In this document: positions 39,106 through 49,041 of the stretch, one piece after another
Position numbering within the stretch: the stretch's first letter is position 1
How the letters are laid out: the number at the start of each line of letters is the position of its first letter
Origin: Durusdinium trenchii
Lineage: Eukaryota > Sar > Dinophyceae > Suessiales > Symbiodiniaceae
Assembly: GCA_963970005.1 (NCBI GenBank)
Contig: CAXAMN010018890.1
Span: 669,572-733,571 of the forward strand
DNA length: 64,000 bases
Direction: 5' to 3'
Position numbers and translations under genes: made by a program
The notes under the pieces: generated by a model
Told to the model about the DNA's origin: nothing
The model's input: only the letters and a program-made list of their open reading frames with translations
Databases searched by the model: none

Positions 39106-41480
39106 CTTCTGGCCTTTGCTTCTGGCAAGTAGTTTGGGCGGTCATATTCCCGGTCGCTTTCCAGAACCTTTCCTTCATAAGAGTTATAAACATTCCCATA
39201 TCTCTGCCAGTGACCCAAGGTTGTGAGGAACAGAAGTGAAATTCACTGCCTCACCCATCGAAACAAGCCTCTCCCAGCCTGAGTCGTCTGAGTAATTATC
39301 TACTTCCATCATCCCCACATTGCATGTTTGGAGACCTTCGTTCCAATCTCCGAGCAATTCTTCGATACTCGCCCCTAATTGTATCATCTTCTTTCCTCCA
39401 AAATCTCCAAATGACCTTCAACCCACCAAGAACAATCAAAAACACGAGACTCCAAAGTCAAAACAAACTTGGGAAGACAAGTTGGGTTCCACACCAGACG
39501 CCTTGCCTACATGCTTCTCCGGTCCGTGTGACCGGTGGCCCACCTGTGGGCGCTCCATCGACCCGGCTCGAGCCCGCCTCGGCAGCCCGGTGCTGGAGGC
39601 CCCAACAAGAGTGGGTTTGGAGGCCCCAAAGAAACAGGGGTCAAAGGTCACATGGGCTTCACATGGGTTTCACATGGGTTTCACATGGGTTCTTGGTCTG
39701 CCAATGGCTGAACCAAATGATGTTTTCTTTGTTCACCAAACAAAAGATCTCAAAAGAACAGCTTCTGCCCGAAAACTATCGGGCAAACACACCCGGGCTG
39801 ATACTTCTCGCAGCGTCTTCAAGCAACCGCTGTAAAAACCTTCCGCTTTCACTGGAGACGGAACCCATCTCCAGAGCGTTGCCGCAGGTGACCCGGCCTC
39901 AGTCGCTGAAGTCACCCCTTTGGGCGAGCGAACTCGATGCCGTGCTAGCGCTAGCGCTAGCGCCATTGACTGCGCTAAGGGCCCCGGGTCACAGATAACA
40001 AAAATGTCCAAAAAAATTGAATTTGTTGGATCAAAAAGCTATTGCGAACTTTCTCACCAAAACAAGGAACCCGGAGCTTCGTGCAGCTGGACACTTTGGA
40101 CTGCCTTGGGGGATGGGATTGCTTCGCTGGAAACCCAAACGAAAATTGGGACATTGGTCAAAGCGCTGTTCTGCTTCTTTGAACATCCATCATCTAGGCA
40201 AGAGTAACAAGCGAAGTCCAAAATAACCACACATTTTGGAACCTTTAAAGTACTGAAGTCGTATGAGGCAAGAGACGCTTGTTTGCGGGGAAAAAGTTTT
40301 TGCACGTGCCTTCTTTCCCCATCCATGGCGCTGCTTTAACGCAAAAGTTTGCAAATGGGCAAATGGTTCTACTTGGCAACTTTAAGGCATACAAAACCAA
40401 AAAGAACAGAATAATGACAGCGACAATTCCAGGCAATGTGTGTGTGTGTGTGACGCTGAAGCTGTTTGAATAAGAGTTGCAAATCAAAGTCGAACACGAC
40501 CTGGCTTTGAGAGGATGCAAAATGTTAGATGACCAATGTAAAGTCAACGTCGTGAAAATGAAGATTTGGGCGGAACGGTTTGAGCTAACATATGGCTTTC
40601 TGCGTGGCACGTGCTGTTTCCAAGGCAGTGACCGGCTGGTCTAAACGCAGCCGAACACCAAGGGTATTTTGCCATACCATCACCATTGTTGGATGCCACC
40701 ACATTCACTCCACTTTAAAACGCACAAACGCAAGAATTGGTTGATGAAAAATTTGGTGCAAGGAAATCACCAATTCCAATTCTTACATCAAGTTGTCTTC
40801 CTGCTAAGTTGTGGGAAGAACAACAGTGTTCTCTTCAAAACAAACACCCTCAACACAACACCAACTTACTCATGAGAGCATGCAGCAAGCAGGACGGACA
40901 GAATCCCACTTGAAGAACAAACCAGTTATCGAAAAAAACAGACAAACAAACAAACAAACAACAACCGGCATGTTGAATGTGTGGTAAGCAATATCATCAT
41001 AAGTTGTTCTCAAAAACATGACGCGATGCATGTAAAAAAAATGTTTTGCAACCCTTCCGTTCATCACCAGGTTTCTTTGCACGGCCGCTGCTACGCGAAG
41101 ACATGGCGGCGATTCAAGGCGAAACACAAAATTCGAGCACCAACAAAGAGCCGAACACGCACAAATTTGCATGCCCATATAAACGGACAAGTCTTTGCAA
41201 AAAAATGTTTTTGGCAGATTCGACCTGCACATTCCCCAAAAAACTGTCGGCAGTTCACCAAGTTGGCCAAACGCGCACAGCCTACAGTCGACAAACACTG
41301 TATGATGGCACCAAATAAAGGAGCTTGCGTAGAAGGCCTGCACTTAGCAAACAACACAATACTCTACTTCAAGTGATTTGGTATTGAAAGGTTCGCCTGA
41401 CAATGGTGGACATGTGGATTGACACAGTGTTCTGACACTTGTTCTGCCATCAAGTCTGGCTCGTGCTCGGAATAATCATG
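39106..41480. other. no gene seen upstream of the transporter exons
   Basis: No exon with family similarity was found. Small repeats are present: four copies of TTCACATGGGT-like units at about 39657-39702 and a palindromic GCTAGC triplication at about 39946-39963. A GC-rich patch at about 39500-39610 has open minus frames that could be a 5' exon of the AI-2E-type gene, but no frame is preferred. An AAAC run lies at about 40944-40966. Confidence 0.4.
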
Positions 41481-41489
41481 GGCTCCAGA

Positions 41490-41900
41490 GGGTAGCCAGT
41501 GCGATCTGGAGCTTACTGTTGACGTCTGGCAATGTGGAACTGGAGTCGGGAGTGCCCACCGCGGTCTAAAGTTGGTGTTGCTGGGGTGCCCAAGTGCGAT
41601 GTTGAGGTTTGGGACCCGTTGTGCTTTGAGTGATTGAGGTCCGGGAGTGCCCACTGCGATTTGCAGCTTGGTAGAGAGTGCCCACTGCAATCTGGAGTTT
41701 GGTGTTGCGGTCCGGGAGGGCCCACTGCGATATGGAGCTTGCTGTTGAGGTCCGGGAGTGCCCACTGTGATCTAAAGCTGCTGTTGAGGCGCGGGAATGC
41801 CCACTGCGATCTGGCGCTTGCTGTTGAGGCCCAGAGTGCCCACTGGGATCTGGCGCTTGCTGTTGAGGTCCAAGAACTCCCACTACGATCTGGAGAAAGG
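41490..41900. repeat. degenerate minisatellite, unit about 40 bp
   Basis: About nine imperfect copies of a unit like GTCCGGGAGTGCCCACTGCG followed by ATCTGGAGCTTGCTGTTGAG. The repeated minus-strand translation (QQQAPDRSGHSR-like) is a product of the repeat and not evidence for a protein. Confidence 0.85.
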
Positions 41901-42129
41901 TGGGATTCTTCGGCTCACTGGTCTGTGCTGGGAACTCTCTTGTTGGGGGTTTGCTTCCCTTGTGGGTTATGTCCTCTGGTGGGAATTGTCCTCTGGTGGG
42001 TTTGTCCCTGGGCTGCCATTTTTGTATGCCATGGTGGTCGTGGGAACAGGCCTCGGGCAGTGTCCAAATCCTGGAACTACTTCCACCGCTGTCCAATCAC
42101 CGATCCCCAGCACTGGCATTTCCACAGCT

Positions 42130-42808
42130 TCACTGCCATATAGTGGCCAGCCTCGCTGCCACAAAGGCCTCCACAAGTTCACCTTCCACAGCCAGCCTCG
42201 CTGCCACAAGCTCTTTGACCTTAGCTTTCAAGGTCGCTGCGGCTCTGTCTGGAATCTCGATGAGCACACAATTCCCTGTGACCTTCTTGGATTCCAACTC
42301 AACTTCAAGAAAGCCCATGACGATGGTCTTGTTTCCAGCTGTCGCCCGGCCACGAAACCCGCCTTTTGCTGCTTTCTTTTTCACGAAAAATGTCTCGTCA
42401 ATGGCCACAAAGCGACCGGGTCCTCCCAGTTTTTCTTGTGCCATGTTTTTGGTGGCGGCCAGCCACAAAATGTCCCAAAAACGTTTCAAAGCCTTGGCAA
42501 AAGCTTTGTCTTTCAGGCCGACCTCTTTTTGTATCTGTCCACGTGGGCAATCCGAGCAATACCAGTAAAGCACCTGAGCATACTGGACAGGGTTGACACA
42601 ATCAGGTAGGTAATACGGCAAAGTTCCCTGCCTTCTCCACGACATCTTGTGTCCGCATCGATTGGGTGCTTTTTTCCTCTTGATCGTTGTGTGTGTTGAC
42701 AATCTTGTGTCCGCAAGTCAGGCAATGATAGTTTCCACCACTCTCTTCGTCTTTTTCTCCGAAACTCCATTCGTGCCCCCGTGGACACGACTTTGGCAAA
42801 ATCAGCAA
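42130..42808 (-). mobile_element. ISXO2/IS1595-like DDE transposase fragment, frameshifted and truncated
   Basis: Cut-and-paste transposase of the DDE_Tnp_IS1595 (ISXO2-like, Merlin-related) type. An N-terminal zinc ribbon is read in one frame at about 42640-42808 (CPRGHEWSFGEK, then YHCLTCGHK). The catalytic part continues in another frame at 42130-42702: YWYCSDCPRGQIQKEVGL, then FVAIDETFFVKKKAAKGG with the first catalytic Asp, then FRGRATAGNKTIVMGFLEV. The reading ends after a small duplicated VAARLA segment. The second Asp and the final acidic residue with their usual context are absent, so the copy looks inactive. At least one frameshift separates the zinc ribbon from the core. I found no terminal inverted repeats or target-site duplication. 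The 3x40-bp repeat and pyrimidine tract adjoin it upstream. Confidence 0.75.
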
Positions 42809-42889
42809 GTTGCACCAAACCTAAAACCACAAGGCTCTGTGGCTTGAAGACCAAAACTTCTGCGATCCACAAGGCGAAGTGAACATGGC

Positions 42890-43009
42890 GAGTTGACAGG
42901 ATCTCTGGAAGCCAAAAACACTTCAGTTCGAGTTGACAAGATCTCTGGAAACCAAAAACACTTCAGTTCGAGTTGACAAGATCTCTGGAAGCCAAAAAAC
43001 ATTTCAGTT
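42890..43009. repeat. 40-bp tandem repeat, three copies
   Basis: Units begin at 42890, 42930 and 42970 with GAGTTGACARGATCTCTGGA and differ by only a few bases. They lie next to the transposase fragment. Confidence 0.9.
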
Positions 43010-43011
43010 CT

Positions 43012-43296
43012 CTGCTCCACTCTGCTCTTTCTCATTCTGTTCTTTTCTCCACTCTGCTCCGCTCTCCTCCACTCTGCTCTCTCTGCTTTCTTCACTCTCT
43101 GCTCTGATCTCCTCTGCTCTCTCCTCTCCTCTCTCCTCTCCTCTCTCCTCTCCTTCTCTCCTTCTCTCCTTCTCTCCTTCTCTCCTTCTCTNNNNNNNNN
43201 NTCTCCTTCTCTCCTTCTCTCCTTCTCTCCTTCTCTCCTTCTCTCCTCTCTCCTCTCCTCTCCTCTCCTCTCCTCTCCTCTCACTCTCTCCTCCTC
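43012..43296. repeat. polypyrimidine (CT-rich) tract containing an assembly gap
   Basis: A long CTCTG, CTCTC and CTTCT array, interrupted at 43192-43201 by exactly ten N. The gap falls inside the repeat, so its true length is unknown. Arg/Glu-rich minus frames and Ser/Leu-rich plus frames here reflect the repeat only. Confidence 0.9.
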
Positions 43297-43299
43297 CTA

Positions 43300-44700
43300 T
43301 CCTCTTTTAAAATCTAAAATGCAACAACCCTGACTTGACAGGTGGGGAACAAACTTGAAAAGTTTCTTCTAAAACGATTTTTCACAGCAAACACCAAACC
43401 CAAAGGTGGAAACAAGAAATTTCAGACTAAGAACTTGTTTGCCAACCACAAGTGGAATTGTTGTTTTTGCCTGCGGATTGGAAACCGTAGCACTTCTATG
43501 TACTGGTGGTCACACGAACGCATTATTCCTGCCGGTACCCTTGTGGCTCGCGCGGCGGTGCATGTGGGCTGAGTGGGGGAGTGAAAAGCTCAGTTACTAA
43601 AGTTTGAAGAACTAACCCCATACCTCTGACAGTATCTTGCTATTGGACTTATGTTCTTTGACGAAAGGAAAACACATTTAAGGGACTGTTCCATAGATTA
43701 GGTGGATATGCCTGGGTTGTCAATGTGGAAACTGAAACCAATATAACACAAACCACTGTCAGAACAACAAAAGAATGAACACAATGACACTGAAGAGCAA
43801 ACATATGAAGAAAAGGGTGAACACAGAAAGAAAACAATCAACACAAACAGTGGAAAGTAAAGCATTGTTTTTTTTGCTTGTAGTTGTTCTGTGAACCACA
43901 AAACCCTATCAAATGCACTTGAACTCCAAGAAACATGGCAGAAATCTAAGCGCAAATTGTTGTTCAATGATTCAAGATTTGGTTCTTGACAAAAAAAATC
44001 TAAAAACAAGTTTGGTGATGAGTTGTGAGGTTGCTATATTCTATTTTGCGGAAATGAAATGCTTACCTGTGAAAAATATGATAAAGTACACATCCCAGAG
44101 ATCCAATTTTTCAGTGTCATGAACATGTTTATCAAGACTCACTAGATTTACACAATGTATGTTTTCCCACCAACGAGCCGTTGTACATTTGCTCATGAAA
44201 CCATACAACAAATGCCGAAAAAATACAACACAGCATCCATCTGTTCCCCAATCTTTGATCATGTGTCTGAACCCTTCAGGATCAGAGCATGATGAGTTCA
44301 ACCACCTCTTGGATGAGCATCTGTAGCGGTCATGGTTCTTCAAATGCAACATGGCAAGAACTCAGCAGAAACTTTCTTGGATGGCAGAGAGCGAAATCAG
44401 TTTTCAGAAGAACATAATCAAAATCCTGGTTCCAATTTCCGACTTGTCACAAACACACGGCTAAAAGGCGAAGACATTGCTCAAGGTCCGGGTTCCAATC
44501 CCTGGGCTGGGTCAAGCTCTCGCTCAACGCCGCCCACAGAAAGATTTGACCTCACGCAATGGCCATCAGCCAGACAAGAGCACCATTGAAAACTTCCTGC
44601 AGCTTTCTCCACCAACGTTGAGAAGGTTTGGCGCCGACGGAAGTTGACCAGATTGGCCAAGTCCTTCACGCGGACTGGATGAACCAATTCTTGCTTTCGA
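43300..44700. other. AT-richer stretch, no gene seen
   Basis: I see no conserved protein. At about 44492-44507 the bases CCGGGTTCCAATCCCT resemble a tRNA B box, but no convincing A box or tRNA fold precedes it. Confidence 0.4.
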
Positions 44701-44749
44701 ACTTCAGTTTTGGAAGAGCACTTTGCGCTCATGTCTATCAGCGTATTGG

Positions 44750-47700
44750 GCATAGAACAATAAACAAATGTATCTTGCTTGAAAATTTATAAAATGATTT
44801 TCAAAAAATGAAAATAAAAAATTGTAATGTTTTTTTGCACGGATGGAGACGCCATGTGTGCAGAGAATGCACAGGTCATCTTGCGCTACTTGAAGGAGAG
44901 TCACCGGCCAGGCCGAAACACCAAACAAAGCAAGACAGCCAACAACCAAAACCAAACAAACAAACACAGGGCCAAGGCCTGGCAAAAAGCGACTCATCGG
45001 ATCATGCAAGGGTGAAAGGGCCATCGAAGCACGCAAAACGGACGCGAAGCGTCGCATTGCCTTTGCAACTTCCCTTTGCACTTGGTACTGTGCCTGGAAA
45101 TCCAGGCATCGTCACAATGGATGCCTTATTGCTGAAGAGGCTTGGGCAACCAACTTGCAGGTTCATCTCTTGCACGCGCAAAATCGGCAGGCATGATTTG
45201 CAAAACAACTGCAGAGAGGAGCCCAGTTGCTCCAAACAAAAGGGGTTCCTTGTTTCCAGCAGTGCCGCTTGCAGATGAACAGCGTCCGTGCTCGTGGAAA
45301 AAAAAGATTCTACAATGAAACACCGTGAAAAACCGAAAGCTGCTCCGTCGGGAGGGAGTGATCAATCCAAGTAGGGCGCTTAAAATTGGTGCAAGGCAAA
45401 GGTATTGCTTTCGACGTACGGCCCTCTCCACGTGGTTGGTTTTGCGCAAATTTGGCTCCGGTTCAGACAGTAAAGAAGCTTTTATGTTCTGCACCTCCCT
45501 CCGAGAAGTGTTTGCTCCGCCAGCGCCACAGTACATCGCGTTGGGCCTTTTTCGACTGTGGACAGCTCACTCACTTTACAAAGATAAGTAAAACTCACAC
45601 AATGTGAGAGTGGGCGGAGTGCCCAGGCATCAATGAAGGGAAAGAAGGAAACACAACATGATGAGAGGGAAAGGAACACAAGCACCCCAAACCCCAAACA
45701 AACACCAACCAAACAAGAACCGCAAACATAAAGGCCAGAGGCCGAATCCCCCTCATCTAAAAGTGTTCCTCTGCACGAAGGTGAGACAGGTGAGAAAGTT
45801 GGCTGTAAACTGTCTATGGGCCTGAATTCGCCAACGAAGTCGGTCAGAAGGGTCAGCGCACGAGCGGAGTGCAACGATGCCAGTCAAAGGGGCTTTGCTC
45901 CACCCTCAAAAACTGTGACCAAACGGCAGCATCGAGTGGGGCCATGCCATGACCATTTCTGTGCAAAGAGGCACAAGCACCATGCTGCGGTTTCACCTGT
46001 TTCACACGGACCTTGCACGTAACAGAAGGATGTTTTCGCGTTGGCACCTCTCTTTCTTTCAGGAACAGAGCATACGCTTTGGCACTTCATTGGATGCCAA
46101 GAAGTGTAGGAGATCTTCCTTCGGGGAATGCAGCATCCTGGTCAGCAAGCTCTCTTTGTTTGGCTTTGCCTCCACTGCCTGACCACTGATGTGCCTCTCG
46201 CTTCGTTCGTGCAATCAGTTGAAAGGGTTGTGCAACAAGAAGGAACTTTTCCACGGCATGCCAGCAGGGCAGCTCTGTACGAAGGTGAAACAGGTGAGAA
46301 AAGTTGGCTGTAAAAAAACATGGGTCGAGCGGAGTGCAACGATGCCGTCAAAGAGGCTTCGCTCCACTTTCAAAACAGTGACCAAACGGCCACTGCATCG
46401 AGTGGCGAACGTGGTTATTGGGTGCTTTGCAGGAGCTGCTCTGTTTGTCAGCAGGTCGCTGCATTCCCCGTAAGGAAGGTCTCCTTTGCACCCGTCGGCA
46501 GGTCATTTCTACCGAGCTCCAGGAAATGGGCATTCGGGCCTTTGTGGGCGCGAGCAATTGAGATGCTTCACACCGCTTTCCTGGGGGAAGATCGACCGAA
46601 TCGTACAGGCAGAAAACAACGCATTTTCTGATGTGCGACAATTTCGAAAAACCACCTTGGGTGAAGCTACTTCCCAAAGAAAGACCAGATTCGACGCCTT
46701 CGACGAGGATTCATGCGGAATTCCCCTGACCCCAAGGCAGTGCGTGAAGGAACTGGAGGGCCTTAGCACCCTCCCTTTGGGGGAGTGAACCTTTCGCACC
46801 TTACTTGCAGGTTTTCGTTGTTTGCTATGGCCGCCACTGCCTGAACACCACCAACTGCTATGCCTCTTGACTTGTATGTGCAACCAGTTGGAACTTGCAT
46901 CGTGACCATGTTTTTTCTTGCCACCCTGTACAGTGGCCGCTGGTCACTGGTAAGAGTGATGTGAAGTCCATTTGACGACTTCGTTGAGATTTTGCTTGGC
47001 ACAAACCCTCGCAGCCATGCTCTTCTTTCGTGAATTCAGGCCCATAGATAGTCAGCAGTTTTTATCTTACTTGTTTCACCAGGAAACACTGCTTGATGGT
47101 GGAGTCTCGGCCTGTGGGCTGCGGTTGGTTTTGTTTGGTTTGTTTTTGGGGTGTCTTTGTCCTTTTCTCCACCATCTGATTGTATTTTCCTTGCTTAAAA
47201 AAAACCGGAGGGCCTCAGCACCTGTCCTAGGTGGGCATAGTGTGGCACAAGCACGGCATGCCCTCCCTCGGCCTGTCTTTCCAGCTTGGTGTGCCAGAAC
47301 ACATGCCGAAGCAGCTGTGCTGAGCAGGCAGCCTCCTTCACAAGCACAAAACCATCTTTCGGGCCGTCGTTCCAGCTTGGTGTGACAGCACATATGCCTC
47401 AGCAGCTGTTCTGAAGGCTGGACAAACACAGTCGGAAGTTGTCGGCTCACCATCCATGGAGCCTGCTGAATCATCCGGAGCCAGCACTCTTCTGAGAGAA
47501 GCCGGTGGACTGCTGCTTGGTGCTAACTGCCCTTTTTCGGACGCAACAACAAATGTCTCTCTCGGATTGTCTTGTTCCCAAACACATGGTGTTCAATGTT
47601 TCATTGGCCAACACAGATTGAGGCAGGAGTGCCACGCCAACGCCATGTCAGCATTGAGTCAGGTGTATATCGGCCCGGGGCATTTCTGACAACGCATTCA

Positions 47701-47806
47701 GAAATTGCAAACTGCTCAACAGACTGCTCCTAGTTGCGGGAGTTTGGCCACAAAGCCTTTGCTTGGCAGCACCACCTCTTTCGAGGCTGCATCAACCTTG
47801 CTGATT
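44750..47806. repeat. duplicated and inverted LRR-gene-like modules
   Basis: Several segments recur. About 45779-45945 resembles 46282-46415 (direct). About 46046-46100 resembles 47846-47900 (direct; both contain CTCTCTTTCTTTCAG followed by an AACAGAGCAT exon-like start). About 46150-46225 resembles 46815-46893 (direct). About 45590-45845 on the minus strand resembles 47030-47180 on the plus strand (inverted; shared GAATTCAGGCCCATAGA). Short peptides such as SSFGECSILVSKLSLFGF (plus) are weakly like LRR_5 repeats. No continuous gene can be read. It looks like a graveyard of partial copies of one gene family. Confidence 0.55.
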
Positions 47807-48898
47807 TTATTTCCTTCGCAAGCGAGCTAACTGCCAGCGACTTGACCCTCTCTTTCTTTCAGAACAGAGCATGCCGCTTTGGCACTTTTTGGAACCTCTC
47901 CGGAGCGCTATGCAGTTGAGGAAAACTTGCGTCACAGCAGTCGTGGCGGCAGCCACACATTGGGCGAAGGTGGACTTGAGGAGGGCTGTGATGTCTGTGC
48001 GCATGAGATTGACTCCACAAGTCGCTTGCAGTTTTCCAAGCCCGCCGGCCGATGTTGTGAAAGTCGCTTGGGGGACAGAGGTTTTCAATACCTGCACCGC
48101 GAAATGCACCTTCAGGCAGCGCTCTAGCCTTGTTGGTTTGGTCCATTGCAAAAGGTGTTGGATGTAAGCGTGAGACAGCTCTCGAAAGCATATCGGCCCA
48201 GCTGCGCCCCTGGTGCAAGGACATTGCTGTCATCTGCCTCTTGGCTGACACCGACTCTGCTGAGAGAGCAGCACTCCGCAAACACCCTTCGACTGCACTG
48301 GACACAGCCCGGGGCCACAACCTCCCGAAGGACATGGCAGCCTTGGAAAGCTCCATCTTCTAAGCTTGGGACTGAGGGCGGGAGCTTGACGATCTGCAGC
48401 TGCTGACACCCCTGCCAGGCCGCAAAACCTAGATGCTGCATGCCTGCAGCAATTTCCACATGTCGGAGCATAGGTGCTGCGTAGAAGGCTCTGTCAGCAA
48501 TTTCTCTGCGTGGATTGACAGGGACTCGTGTTGCTTTTTGGGCAGCTCTCTCTATCATCTTCTTGGAATTGCCAGATAGAGTGGCCTTCGACCATGCAGG
48601 GCCGAACTACAATTTGCAGCTTCCTTTGTTGCAGCAGTGCCGTGTGGAAGGCGTCTGGCAAGGGTAGTTGAGTATCAAGCTCGATGAGATCTACTTCGCA
48701 TCCAAAGACATCAATGTCGGACACCGTTGGCAGGAAGCAAAGGATATCATCTTCCAATTGCACAATGTCCTCATAGTGGGTAAGATTGGTTTGCACAGTA
48801 CACTCAGTTCCTGCCATCGTCACCAGGTCGATGCTGACATCATGTTGATCTTGGTCAGTCGGCAACTTCGCTGTGGGCGGCAGTCCGAGCATGCCCAC
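47807..48898 (-). pseudogene. BspA-type leucine-rich-repeat (LRR_5) protein, frame-broken
   Basis: The N-terminal part at 48494-48898 contains DIVQLEDDILCFLPTVSDI and LQIVVRPC, resembling the acidic, possibly ubiquitin-like leader found ahead of such repeats. The repeats follow in a second frame at 48124-48558: IADRAFYAAPMLRHVEIAAG, LEDGAFQGCHVLREVVAPGC and RRVFAECCSLSRVGV. A third frame holds LPEGAFRGAGIENL (about 48040-48110) and a fourth segment LMRTDITALLKSTFAQC (about 47940-48010). The AFxxCxxLxxV spacing is that of LRR_5. At least three frame changes in 1.1 kb with no room for introns indicate a decayed, possibly retroposed copy. Exact breakpoints were not determined. Confidence 0.65.
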
Positions 48899-49041
48899 TC
48901 AACTTCTTTGAGCCAGAAGATTGTGGTGGCAACTGGATAGCGGTTGCAAGCAGCACTTACAGTAAAAAAAAGATGGCTAACGCCACCCCTTTCAGGAAGA
49001 AAATCAGGCCAGTAGGGTACTGTACCTGTGTGTATGGGCTG

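Noticed and set aside
42802-43310. Arg/Glu-rich and Ser/Leu-rich frames across the CT tract
   Set aside because: Pure repeat translation, and it crosses a ten-N gap of unknown true length.
44480-44520. GGGTTCCAATCCC, like a tRNA B box
   Set aside because: No acceptable A box or anticodon arm upstream; at most a fragment of a tRNA-derived repeat.
48905-48940. CTGGCTCAAAG just upstream (minus strand) of the LRR leader, as a possible spliced-leader relic
   Set aside because: Only eight consecutive matching bases and poor agreement further upstream; suggestive position but too weak to report.
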